A DNA stretch of 43,023 nucleotides from an uncultured Coriobacteriaceae bacterium. Its GTDB lineage: Bacteria > Actinomycetota > Coriobacteriia > Coriobacteriales > Eggerthellaceae. The notes under the pieces are model-generated. The model was not told where the DNA came from and ran no database searches. It saw only the letters and a list, made by a program, of their open reading frames with translations. Both the position numbers and the translations under genes were made by a program. Within the stretch, counting starts at the first letter, position 1; each line of letters starts with the position of its first letter. The stretch covers positions 1 through 43,023 of the forward strand of contig URZP01000003.1 in assembly GCA_900552365.1 (NCBI GenBank), in the 5' to 3' direction. Below are positions 24,331-32,522 of the stretch, in pieces.

Positions 24331-24803
24331 AAGGTGCTGCATTAGATGGCTGCTGCATTAGCTGGCTTTCGCAGAATCCGAGCTGAACGCGCTGGGTTTG
24401 CGGTCACGCGAACCTGGGTGCCAAATCCGTCCCAGCTGTACAGATTCGACCGTTTTGCGGCCTCGTCCGTCCTTGCTGCACGGATTTGATCGCTTTCAAC
24501 ACGCCCGTCCGTCCCGGCTGCGCAGATTTGATCGTTTTGCGGCCTTTTACGACACGAAGAACAAAGCACACGCTCACCTTCCGCATTCATCATCGCAAAA
24601 CCCCAGATCAGGCAGAGCGCCCCTCGCAATCGCGCACCCCTACCCCTGCAAAACGGGAAAATCTGTGCAAGGCACGAAGAACGTCACCAGACGCAAAGAA
24701 AGGGAGCCGCTAAAGCGACTCCCTTAATTCGATCTTGCAGCAAATCTAGCCACGTTGTTCAACGCAGCCGGGGCATTGCCGCCCCAAACGCCACCGCTCC
24801 GAG
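24331..24803. repeat. Intergenic region with tandem repeats
   Basis: A 473-bp stretch without a convincing gene. It holds a 16-nt tandem duplication (24335-24350 and 24351-24366, one difference, core TGCTGCATTAG). It also holds three degenerate 40-42 nt repeats starting at 24427, 24467 and 24509. Each begins CCGTCC; copies 1 and 3 share GTTTTGCGGCC at their end. Short frames across the repeats exist on both strands but lack ribosome binding sites. The right end holds the nhaC terminator. Confidence 0.7.
24695..24723 (-). terminator. Intrinsic terminator after nhaC
   Basis: GGGAG-C-CGCT (24702-24711) pairs with AGCG-A-CTCCC (24714-24723) with one mismatch; on the minus strand TTTCTTT follows. 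It lies 81 nt after the nhaC stop. Confidence 0.75.
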
Positions 24804-26372
24804 TTATTCAGCAGAAGCGTTCACGCCGATCGTGCGCTTAAGCACGGTCAGGATGCCGACGATCAAGATGATGCCAACGGCCAGGCAGATCAGGAAGTTC
24901 TGCACGAAGCCGGCAACCACAAAGCAGACGAACGACACACCGGCAACGGTCAGAGCGTACGGCAGCTGCGTGTTGACATGGTCGATGTGATTCACGTTCG
25001 CGCCAGCCGATGCCATGATGGTGGTGTCGGAGATCGGCGAGATATGGTCGCCGCAAACAGCGCCAGCCAAGCAAGCCGAGATGCCGATGGTCATTAGCGT
25101 GTAGTCGCTGGTGGCGAAGATGGCAGTAACAATGGGAATCAGAATGCCGAACGTGCCCCAGCTGGTGCCCGTCGAGAACGCCAGGAACACAGCAACCAGG
25201 AAGATGATGGCGGGCAGCATGTTGAACAAGCTGGCTGCAGCACCCTCCATCAGACCCGCGACGAACACGTCGGCGCCAAGAGCCGTGGTGGTGAGCTTCA
25301 GGGTAAGAGCGAAGGTAAGGATAAGCAGAGCCGGAACCATGGCCTTGAAGCCCTCGATCAGGCACTCCATAGCGCGGTTGAACGAGATGACCTTGCGAAT
25401 AACCAAGTAAGCGACGGTGGCAACCAAAGCGATGATACCGCCCCACGGCAGGCCGATGGATGCACTGGTGTCAGCGAAGGCGCCGATCAGGCTCATGTAG
25501 CCGTCGGCTTCGGAATCCCAGAAGCCGCCGACGTACAGCATGCCGACGATGCAGCAGACAATCAAGATGATGACCGGGATCATCATGTCCCACAGCGAAG
25601 CCTTCTCGTTGGTGATCCTGACCTCGCCGCCCAGAGAACCGGACTTGCCTTCGCGGTAAGCCTCAAGCTCCTTCTTGGCCATGGGGCCGTAATCGAAGCC
25701 CATGATGCACAGCGCGACAACGAAGACGATGGTCAGAAGCGAGTAGAAGTTGAACGGAATAGCCGAGATGAACAGCTGGATGCCGCTCATGCCGTTATCA
25801 AGGTCGGAGGCGGTTGCCGAAACAGCAGCGGCCCACGAGGAAATCGGCGCGATCATGCAGATGGGGGCAGCGGTCGAGTCGATGATGTAAGCCAGCTTGG
25901 CACGGCTGATCTTGCACGCATCGGTAACGGGACGCATGACCGAGCCAACCGTCAGGCAGTTGAAATAGTCATCGATGAAGATCAAAACGCCCAAGACGAA
26001 CGTTGACAGCTGCGCGCCAACACGGGTCTTGATGTGCGAAGCAGCCCACTTGCCGAACGCAGCAGAACCGCCAGCTGCATTGATAAGCGCAACCATGGCG
26101 CCCAGCATGATCAAGAAGATGAAGATGCCGGCGTTGCTGGCATCGCTGATGGCGTGCACGAAGCCGACAACCAGCGGGTCGCCACCATCAGCAACGGGAA
26201 TCTCGTTACTGATGATGTTGTTCATCGTCTGGATGGGGTCAAGGCCTGCCAGCAGCAGGGCGCCCACGACGATGCCGATGAACAGCGAGCTGTACGTCTC
26301 TTTCGTGATTAGAGCGAGGACGATGGCGACGACAGGCGGCACCAGCGCCCAGAATGTGTTGACGAATTCCAT
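24804..26372 (-). CDS. nhaC: Na+/H+ antiporter, NhaC family
   Basis: 522 residues with about 11-12 membrane helices; COG1757/NhaC family, which exchanges cytoplasmic Na+ (or in some members, amino acids or malate/lactate) for protons. Typical elements are LIFIDDYFNCLTVGSVMRPV near 115, TAAPICMIAPISSWAA, and the C-terminal FLAFSTGTSWGTFGILIPI and GDHISPISDTTIMAS, the last being the strongest family signature. GGGAG lies 7 nt before the ATG at 26372; the longer open frame to 26498 has no start signal. A perfect TATAAT lies upstream at 26455-26460 (minus strand). Substrate specificity cannot be told from sequence alone. Confidence 0.92.
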   Translation of the reverse strand: MEFVNTFWALVPPVVAIVLALITKETYSSLFIGIVVGALLLAGLDPIQTMNNIISNEIPVADGGDPLVVGFVHAISDASNAGIFIFLIMLGAMVALINAAGGSAAFGKWAASHIKTRVGAQLSTFVLGVLIFIDDYFNCLTVGSVMRPVTDACKISRAKLAYIIDSTAAPICMIAPISSWAAAVSATASDLDNGMSGIQLFISAIPFNFYSLLTIVFVVALCIMGFDYGPMAKKELEAYREGKSGSLGGEVRITNEKASLWDMMIPVIILIVCCIVGMLYVGGFWDSEADGYMSLIGAFADTSASIGLPWGGIIALVATVAYLVIRKVISFNRAMECLIEGFKAMVPALLILTFALTLKLTTTALGADVFVAGLMEGAAASLFNMLPAIIFLVAVFLAFSTGTSWGTFGILIPIVTAIFATSDYTLMTIGISACLAGAVCGDHISPISDTTIMASAGANVNHIDHVNTQLPYALTVAGVSFVCFVVAGFVQNFLICLAVGIILIVGILTVLKRTIGVNASAE

Positions 26373-26454
26373 GTGGTTCTCCCTATGAGATCGGCTTGCG
26401 AAACCCCCAAAACCGCGGGATCGCGGCCGAAAGCTCCTAAAATCAGCGGGGATC

Positions 26455-26460
26455 ATTATA
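26455..26460 (-). promoter_or_regulatory. Candidate -10 box for nhaC
   Basis: TATAAT on the minus strand, 83 nt before the nhaC ATG. No clear -35. Confidence 0.35.
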
Positions 26461-26574
26461 AAGTCATCGGGGAAAAAGCTCTCCGAAAACCGATCCATTC
26501 ACGAGTCTTTAACGCAAATGCCCTGATTACACCCATGAACGGTCGCTATTGCAGGGCGAACGTTGTCCGCTGCA

Positions 26575-27525
26575 CTATTTCTCGGGTGCGTACAAATGAA
26601 TGCTCATGGTATTGAACCCCTCGTACTCAAGGTTCAAATGAGCGCCGTCAGCGTTCTCGCCGTAGAAGTAGTCGTTGCGCTTGCGATAATCAACGTTGAA
26701 ACCGGCCGCGATGCATGTATCTGCATACACGCTGAACGCTTCAGGCGGCATACCCCCCACATAAGCCTGAAAACCCGAAGCGTATTCGGATTCGATCATG
26801 CCCTTTAACGAAGGCGGAGCGGGAAGCAACGCGCCCATGCCATTCGATGGCCATACGATATCGCTCATTTCAAGCGGCGCATCGATGCTGATGTCCAACG
26901 TGCCCGAAGCCGACCAATTATAGACGCTCAGACGATAGCCTTCGGAATTGTACGCCTTGTAGGAAGTCCTCCCCGAAACAGGGTCGACGGTGAAACCCCA
27001 TTTACGGCATTCCTCGAGGTATTCGTCGTAATCGCCCTCGTCGGCAGGAACCTCGATGTCGAACGAATCACCGTAATTCAACGAGATGTATCCGGTGGTC
27101 GATTCCGGCTGCGGAATCTTCTGAGCCAGCCCGCTGGTCGGCCAGTCGTAGCTCGAATTCAGCCTTTGCACCTGCTCCCTTTCGTACAGCGCATCCTCTA
27201 TTGCGCTGCAGGCGGCAGAAAGAAGGATCAGGAAAAAGAAAATGCACGCAAGAATGCGAAGGACTCGGCGGCGCTTTCGCTTCGCTTCGTCCTTGCGCTC
27301 CCATTCGGCCTGCTGCTTCTTAAGTTCTGCGCGGGTGCGCTCTTTTTCCGCTGCAAGTTCCTTCTCGTCGATCGCGCGCAGGCGCTCGAGCGTGGCCGCG
27401 TCAAGCGGTTCGCGATTACCGCAATAGGGGCATTCCAGAGCCAAGCCGTCATCACTTAGCTCCATCGCGCCGTTGCATTTCACGCAGTCCATATGGAAAT
27501 CGGCGTCGGAAGACTTCTCTGCCAT
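26575..27525 (-). CDS. Zinc-ribbon membrane protein with two DUF6591-like domains
   Basis: 316 residues. An N-terminal zinc ribbon (C14, C17, C32, C35; MDCVKCNGA and LECPYCGN) is followed by a charged coiled coil (about 44-85) and one membrane helix (about 89-108). Two tandem extracellular domains follow. Each starts WPTSGL/WPSNGM, has PQPES/PAPPS, a YLEECRKWGFTVD/YADTCIAAGFNVDY helix-strand and a final strand (LDISI/MSIHL). This matches DUF6591, usually present once, so the gene has an internal domain duplication. Function is unknown; I infer a cytoplasmic zinc ribbon with surface-exposed sensor-like or binding domains. The start at 27525 has AAAGAGAG upstream. Confidence 0.8.
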   Translation of the reverse strand: MAEKSSDADFHMDCVKCNGAMELSDDGLALECPYCGNREPLDAATLERLRAIDEKELAAEKERTRAELKKQQAEWERKDEAKRKRRRVLRILACIFFFLILLSAACSAIEDALYEREQVQRLNSSYDWPTSGLAQKIPQPESTTGYISLNYGDSFDIEVPADEGDYDEYLEECRKWGFTVDPVSGRTSYKAYNSEGYRLSVYNWSASGTLDISIDAPLEMSDIVWPSNGMGALLPAPPSLKGMIESEYASGFQAYVGGMPPEAFSVYADTCIAAGFNVDYRKRNDYFYGENADGAHLNLEYEGFNTMSIHLYAPEK

Positions 27526-27632
27526 CGGTCTCTCTTTCGGATGTTCGCGAGCGAAAACAGTAAAGAACAGGGTACGACATACAAGGTTACGCAACAAGAA
27601 GAGGCGGTGTCGAGGGCGCGGACAAACGCAAA

Positions 27633-27712
27633 GCGGCCCCGTACACAGTTGTGGACCACCTCCCATTTCTCGTATCCAAGAAATGGGAGGTGGTTCAGTT
27701 GCACGGGGCCGC
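27633..27712. repeat. 80-bp double inverted repeat
   Basis: Outer arms GCGGCCCCGT (27633-27642) and its complement (27703-27712) enclose a perfect 16-bp inner repeat (27655-27670 with 27679-27694, loop 8 nt). It lies 40 nt after the CBS stop and could terminate that transcript (minus strand continues CTTTGCG), but it is far longer than the other terminators here. A small palindromic mobile element is possible. Confidence 0.7.
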
Positions 27713-27751
27713 GATGTTGCGGTGCCTGAATTACGAAGCGAAGCCGAAACG

Positions 27752-28141
27752 CTAAGCGCTCGCCACCTGAAGGCTGCGCTCCATGGCGTAACGCAGAAGA
27801 TCGCTGCGGTTGATGGTGCCGACGATGCGGTCGCCCTGAACAACCGGCACCTTCTTCAGCTTATGCGTGGCAAGCAGCGAACACGCCTCTTCGAGCGTGG
27901 CCGAAGAATCAAGTGAGACAAGCTTATCGGTGGCGATGTCGCGCAGCGGCAAATTAAGAAGCTCGCTCAAACGCTCGTCGAACGATTGGCTGTTCGCCGT
28001 CTCGATCATCGTGTACGCGTTGGTGATCAGCGGATGCTTGTCAGCAAGGAACCTGATGACGTCGCCGTCCGACACGAACCCAGCAGGTTTTCCCCGGCCA
28101 TCCACCAAAGGAAGGCCACCGATCTTGCGATCAACGAACAG
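27752..28141 (-). pseudogene. CBS-domain remainder of an interrupted MFS-CBS gene
   Basis: 129 codons in the same frame as the MFS gene, separated from it only by the TAG at 28142-28144. It encodes most of a CBS pair: LFVDRKIGGLPLVDGRG and GFVSDGDVIRFLAD (CBS1), then ATDKLVSLDSSATLEEA and KKVPVVQGDRIVGTINRSDLL (CBS2). The first strand and helix of CBS1 (PEPYTLPADAPVSAAM) lie before the stop at the end of the MFS frame, so the stop cuts one domain. No ribosome binding site or plausible start lies after the TAG. It is read only if the stop is suppressed, or it is a dead 3' end. Confidence 0.8.
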
Positions 28142-29635
28142 CTACATCGCGGCGCTAACGGGCGCATCGGCGGGAAGCGTGTAGGGCTCTGGCTGGACAA
28201 GGCGCGCCAAGGAACGCTCGTTTGCAGGCATGGCCTGGCGCTTGATCTTGGCATTCTCCCTACGCCTTACGGCCGCGCGAGCATAGGCGAAGCCGATCAG
28301 CGAACCAGCCGCCGCCACGAACATGGCAACCAGCATGGCCGACGAAAAACCGTTAGCCAAAGCAACCTGCGGTGAGGCGCCCGCGGCGAGCGAGCCCATC
28401 TGACCCGACGTAAGGATACCCGTGTAAAGAGAAGGCGCGATGCAAGCCGCGATCTGAACGAACGTGGTGGAAAGAGCCACGCCAAAGGGGTTCTGCTCGG
28501 GAGTGAGCGTCTTGAATCCCGCCGACTGCGACGGCGAGAAAATCAAGCCGGTGCCTGACATGACCAAAAATGCGCCGACGAACATGCCCGGAAGCGAAAG
28601 AGTGGGAGCCAGGAAAGCCAGAATCGCAAAACCGCAAGCCACAACCGCATATCCAACGGGAAGCAACGGCCATTCACCGCGCGAGTCCATGATGCGGCCG
28701 CCCAAAAGCGACGTTGCGGCGTTGCCCAACACAGGAACAAGGATGGTCAAACCCGCCATGAACGCCGTCAAACCAGTCGCTCCCTCAAGATACATCGGCA
28801 GCAAAACGCTGCAGCTGAAGCTTCCCATCATGGCGATGGTGGTCAAAATGATAGACGGCCAAAACGCGATGCCCTTCATGGGCGTAAGGTCGATCAGCGG
28901 GTTCTCGCAACGCAGCTGGCGAAGAATGAACAGCGCAACGGAAACAGCCATCACGACAAGAGAGATCGCAGCAACAAACATGTCCAGCGTGAGCATGACC
29001 AAGCCAAAGCTCAGCGACATCAAGAAAACCGCCGAAAGCACGACGGACGCAACATCAAGATGCGCTTCCTGGTTCTCCATGTTCTTGACCGAAGGCACCG
29101 CGACGGCGGCAAGAACTGCCATAGCAACAGTGGGCACCACGAAGATGCTGTGCCACCCGAACGCCGTGACAACCGCGCCGCACACGACAGGCGCAAGCGC
29201 CGGGCCGAACGTGATCATGCAACTGCCAATAGACAGGTAGGTTCCCAGCTTGTTCTTGGGCGTGACCACCAAAATGGTGTTCATCATAAGCGGAATGAAG
29301 ATGCCGCTGCCGACGGCCTGGATCAATCGCGCAACCATCAGCAGCGCGAAGCTCGATGCGAAGATGCCGATCAGCGATCCAACAAAGCCGAACAGCGCTG
29401 CCGCATAATACAGCGTGCGCAGCGGGATACGACGAAAGAAAAACGCCATGCACATAACCACGATCGTGCCAGCGATCATGTAACCGGTAACCGTCCACTG
29501 CGCGGCGACCGAATCGATGCCGTACTCGTTCATGATCGAGACGAGCGCGACGTTCATCAGGTTCTCATTGAAACCTGCCAAAAATGCGCTGCCGTACAAA
29601 ACGAACAACAGCAACGTAAGAGACTTTCCTTGCAT
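28142..29635 (-). CDS. MFS drug-efflux-type transporter (DHA2-like), truncated at an in-frame TAG
   Basis: 497 residues up to the TAG, with about 14 membrane helices (LLLFVLYGSAFLAGF onward). Family features are GYMIAGTIVVMCMAFFFRRI between helices and ARLIQAVGSGIFIPLM (motif C-like). EmrB/LmrB-type exporters expel drugs or metabolites with proton antiport. The C-terminal cytoplasmic tail (RLVQPEPYTLPADAPVSAAM) is the start of a CBS domain that continues in frame after the stop, so the intact protein would be about 627 residues. The transporter part itself appears complete and may still work without CBS control. The ATG at 29635 has AAAGGAAG upstream; the frame further upstream to 29812 has no start signal. 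Confidence 0.87.
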   Translation of the reverse strand: MQGKSLTLLLFVLYGSAFLAGFNENLMNVALVSIMNEYGIDSVAAQWTVTGYMIAGTIVVMCMAFFFRRIPLRTLYYAAALFGFVGSLIGIFASSFALLMVARLIQAVGSGIFIPLMMNTILVVTPKNKLGTYLSIGSCMITFGPALAPVVCGAVVTAFGWHSIFVVPTVAMAVLAAVAVPSVKNMENQEAHLDVASVVLSAVFLMSLSFGLVMLTLDMFVAAISLVVMAVSVALFILRQLRCENPLIDLTPMKGIAFWPSIILTTIAMMGSFSCSVLLPMYLEGATGLTAFMAGLTILVPVLGNAATSLLGGRIMDSRGEWPLLPVGYAVVACGFAILAFLAPTLSLPGMFVGAFLVMSGTGLIFSPSQSAGFKTLTPEQNPFGVALSTTFVQIAACIAPSLYTGILTSGQMGSLAAGASPQVALANGFSSAMLVAMFVAAAGSLIGFAYARAAVRRRENAKIKRQAMPANERSLARLVQPEPYTLPADAPVSAAM

Positions 29636-30044
29636 ATGCTTCCTTTCACAACTTGCTCTTAACAACAGAAGGCAGCCAAACCGCAACGGACGCGCAAAAG
29701 CCACCTCTTCATGCGCCACCCGAAATCGAACATCGCAAGCAGAGCGCACTGATGAAATGCGCATGAGATGCGCCCGACGATTCAGTTGTCTTGGGTTTCG
29801 GCAAGCCGGCACAGATTCGCATGGCGACCCCGCTTTGCGGCGGTCGACGTAAGCTGCTCAGATTTAGGAGCACGCTTGTTCGATGACTTCAGTATAAAAC
29901 ACGACGAGACCCTGGCTCTAGAAGCAAGGCGGGCAGTCCCACAAACATGCCATAGTGAAAGACGATGACGGAACCAGCGGCGAAGCGGCAACGCTCGCAG
30001 CGCGCGATGTCGCAACGCACGACGCAGCCCTCTTGGCAAGCACC

Positions 30045-30081
30045 GCCCAAAATGAAAGAAGCCGCCCATAAGGACGGCTTC
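30045..30081 (-). terminator. Intrinsic terminator downstream of the phosphohydrolase gene
   Basis: Minus strand: GAAGCCGTCC (30072-30081) with GGGCGGCTTC (30058-30067), loop TTAT, then TTTCATTTTGG. About 170 nt after the stop codon. Confidence 0.75.
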
Positions 30082-30116
30082 GGCCGGTGTCGCCGCATTC
30101 GAGCGACGACATGGAA

Positions 30117-30155
30117 CGACCCAACCGGCAAAGGGAAGGTGAACCGGCTGGGTCG
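30117..30155 (-). other. 3' untranslated hairpin after the phosphohydrolase gene
   Basis: 12-bp stem (30144-30155 with 30117-30128, one G-U) and a 15-nt loop, without a T-run. It precedes the true terminator and may protect the 3' end of the mRNA. Confidence 0.55.
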
Positions 30156-30248
30156 ATTCCTCTAGCGGAGCGGACGTTTGCAGTGCCCCGTTCGAGCTAT
30201 ATATGCCTCAGCGCAGGACGGGAGGACCTACGCGAAGCTACTTCATTC

Positions 30249-32366
30249 TTACAGATCCTCGGAGAAGATGCTGTAGGCAGGTGCGCCCTCGCACTGTGCG
30301 GGGAAGCGAACACCCAGCAGAGCTGCTGCCGTAGGCGCCACGTCAACCTCGCGGATGTACATGTCGGTACGGAAGTTCTCCTTGATGCCGGGGCCTGCTG
30401 CCGCGAAGATCGGGCTGAGCGAGGTGTCGTTGTAGCCAAGCGAGGTCGAAAGGCCGCCACCATGGTCCTCGGCGTAAAGGCCGCTGACGTTGAAGATGAT
30501 GTCCGCAGCATTCGGGCCGCCCATACCGAGCAGGATGGCGTCGCGGTTGTGCAGAGCATACGCGAACAGGTGGTAACCCGTCTTCGGATGCTTGTACTCG
30601 TACATCTTCGTGATGATCTCTTCCTCGAGGGCGAACTGGTCCTCGGGTTCGACGATACCGTGCTTGTCGCGGCCCTTCACGTTGATGTAGATGCTGTTGC
30701 AGCGCGTCATGATGGCGCGGGTCTTGGTCCAGTCGATCTCGGGGATCTCGTTGCCGTCCTCATCGCGCTTCAGAACGGTGTAACCCCACTTGTGCAGCGG
30801 CTCCAGGCTGACGCCCATGTTGTCGCCCTGAGCGACGGACTCTTCCTCGGAGCACATCAGACCATGGTCGGAAACCAGAAGGATGGTCCAACCCTCGTCC
30901 AGCAGGTGCATGAAGCTTCCGATGTAGTCGTCGGTGACCTTATAGGTTGCCTCGGCGAACTTCACGACCTCGGACTCGTCGTAGCGGCTGGTGTCACGGT
31001 TCTTCATGTACTTCATGTAGCAGTGACCCTGCAGGTCGCAGTTGTGGAAGTGGCTGAAGATGACCTCAACGCCGTGCTTCTCGATCATGTAGTGTATGAA
31101 CTTGCTCTGCCACTCGGCGGAGAGCTCCCACTGCGGAAGGTTGCACTTCATGATGAGGTCCTTGTCCAGGCCGGACATCTGGCTGGTCGGAACCAGCGGG
31201 CCGGCAGCCTCGATGGACTCCTTCAGCAGGCTCTTCGGGAAGAACACGGTGTCCTCTTCGCAGCTGGAGCCACGAGAAGCCCAAATGCGGACATAGGAGC
31301 CGTCCTCGGCGATCTTCAGAAGGCGCATGTTGCGGAAGATCATCTCTTCGCCGCCATCTTTGGTGGGGATGTAGTCGATGACGCCGGTGAAGACATCGTT
31401 CTCAAGAACGGTGACGGGCTCGGTGGCCTGCTTGTTCTTGTAAATCGCAACGTGATCGTACACGCCCTCGGCGTTCTTCAGGATAAGAGCGTTGCGGGTG
31501 ACGCGGCCGTGCATCGTAAGGAGGACGAATTCCTTGGCGCCTTCGGGAACCTCGATGTCCCAGCCCTCGGGCTCGGAAACAGGCGAGATCGAGCAGCCAG
31601 TTGGGAAGTCGGCGGTGCTCCACATGATGCCTTTCTCCTCGTCAAAGACGATGTTGTCGTTGACGAAGCTGTGGTCGGGCGTGTAGCCGGGAACGCCGAT
31701 GAACTCCTTGTAGGCCTGCAGGTACTTCTTCATGCGCTCCTTGGCCTCGGGCGTCTTGCCGCGAGAGCACAGCGGGCGGCCATCAAGGGTGGTCAGAACA
31801 TGCGGGACAAGCTTCTCGTCGCCTTCAACGTCGGACGTGACAACCGACATGAATGCACAAGAGGGAGTCTCGGCCTTGGTGCTGGCGACGAAGATGGTGT
31901 CCATGTCGCGCACGTTGGAGTAAGCGCAGGTTGCCCCCGGGGAAGAACCGTCAACGGTGAACAGGTTCGGGGAATCGCTGGTCGGAGGGAACGAACCGCC
32001 AGGCCAATGCATGACAAGCGTCTTCTTGCCGGACTCGGCCGTGATGTTCCACAGCGGCTCGGCGGTCATGAAACGCGAGCTGAATGCGCCCAGGGTGATG
32101 TCCTTGTCGTCCTTGGCGGAGACATTGTAGTCAATGATGCCGTGCGTCATGGGGTAAGCACCCGTGCCCAGCGTTGCCCACATCGGCGGGGTAATAGTGG
32201 GGTTGGCGCCCAGAAGCATCAGGTCGTCACGGCAAGCGCCGCGCTCCATGAGCTCCTTCAGGTGGGGCATCTTGCCCTCGTCGACCATGCGCTTTGCCCA
32301 GCGGGGATCCATTCCGTCCACGCCAAGCACGAGCAGTTTGTCGGTAAGACCGCGTGACCTTAACAT
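30249..32366 (-). CDS. Type I phosphodiesterase/nucleotide pyrophosphatase family hydrolase
   Basis: 705 residues of the alkaline phosphatase superfamily (phosphodiest/nucleotide pyrophosphatase branch). Metal ligands and nucleophile are visible: Asp17 in LGVDGMDP, Thr59 in the NPTITPPMWATLGTG loop, Asp444 and His448 in HNCDLQGH, Asp500-His501 in VSDHGLM and His635 in EDHGGG. There is no signal peptide or membrane helix, so it should be cytoplasmic. A long insert (about residues 140-400) is not shared with short relatives and probably shapes the substrate pocket. It is downstream of the SLC13-like transporter (156-bp gap with hairpins). I infer that it hydrolyses a phosphorylated or phosphonate compound connected with that transporter. 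GAGG lies 8 nt before the ATG. Confidence 0.87.
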   Translation of the reverse strand: MLRSRGLTDKLLVLGVDGMDPRWAKRMVDEGKMPHLKELMERGACRDDLMLLGANPTITPPMWATLGTGAYPMTHGIIDYNVSAKDDKDITLGAFSSRFMTAEPLWNITAESGKKTLVMHWPGGSFPPTSDSPNLFTVDGSSPGATCAYSNVRDMDTIFVASTKAETPSCAFMSVVTSDVEGDEKLVPHVLTTLDGRPLCSRGKTPEAKERMKKYLQAYKEFIGVPGYTPDHSFVNDNIVFDEEKGIMWSTADFPTGCSISPVSEPEGWDIEVPEGAKEFVLLTMHGRVTRNALILKNAEGVYDHVAIYKNKQATEPVTVLENDVFTGVIDYIPTKDGGEEMIFRNMRLLKIAEDGSYVRIWASRGSSCEEDTVFFPKSLLKESIEAAGPLVPTSQMSGLDKDLIMKCNLPQWELSAEWQSKFIHYMIEKHGVEVIFSHFHNCDLQGHCYMKYMKNRDTSRYDESEVVKFAEATYKVTDDYIGSFMHLLDEGWTILLVSDHGLMCSEEESVAQGDNMGVSLEPLHKWGYTVLKRDEDGNEIPEIDWTKTRAIMTRCNSIYINVKGRDKHGIVEPEDQFALEEEIITKMYEYKHPKTGYHLFAYALHNRDAILLGMGGPNAADIIFNVSGLYAEDHGGGLSTSLGYNDTSLSPIFAAAGPGIKENFRTDMYIREVDVAPTAAALLGVRFPAQCEGAPAYSIFSEDL

Positions 32367-32414
32367 TTCGAAACCTCTTTCTATGTCCGATTTGCTTAAG
32401 ACCTAATGAGTGTT

Positions 32415-32494
32415 CGCAGCTGCGCTTGCTGGAAGGCAACTGCCAGGTTGCGCGACCACGGCTTTCGGTTTTCAAACCTGCGGGCCGCGCAACC
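32415..32494 (-). promoter_or_regulatory. Intercistronic hairpins between transporter and phosphohydrolase genes
   Basis: GGTTGCGCG (32446-32454) pairs with CGCGCAACC (32486-32494) around an inner GGTTT/AAACC hairpin. An alternative, GCAAC (32436-32440) with GTTGC (32447-32451), uses part of the same arm, so the two are mutually exclusive. A 10-bp palindrome CGCAGCTGCG lies at 32415-32424. There is no T-run. This could set the ratio of the two products or mark processing. Confidence 0.5.
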
Positions 32495-32522
32495 CAAATG
32501 ACGTGCAGTTGATGTAATCGAC

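Larger units (their letters stand above)
29636..30248. other. Intergenic region of 613 bp without a convincing gene
   Basis: The right part holds two hairpins downstream of the phosphohydrolase gene (listed separately). Near 29755-29773 ATGCGC occurs twice in ATGCGCATGAGATGCGC, a possible operator of the MFS gene. A weak -10 (TATACT, minus, 29894-29899) is present. Short frames, including a Cys-rich one on the minus strand (29889-30131), have no ribosome binding site and overlap the terminator, so I do not call them. Confidence 0.5.

Noticed and set aside
24342..24629. 95-codon minus-strand frame across the tandem repeats
   Set aside because: Unit lengths of 40 and 42 nt do not keep the repeated peptide in register at DNA level as a coding repeat would, and no SD is present.
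28142..28144. TAG read as pyrrolysine or another programmed amino acid
   Set aside because: TAG is used as an ordinary stop in other genes here (for example the YhcH and DUF1015 genes) and I see no pyl genes; a CAG-to-TAG mutation is simpler.
29889..30131. Small Cys-containing minus-strand frame (80 codons)
   Set aside because: No SD, overlaps the terminator hairpin at 30045-30081, and another frame across the same bases is equally open.
30087..32357. 756-codon open frame on the plus strand
   Set aside because: Antisense to the phosphohydrolase gene, whose active-site motifs are all intact; no SD.
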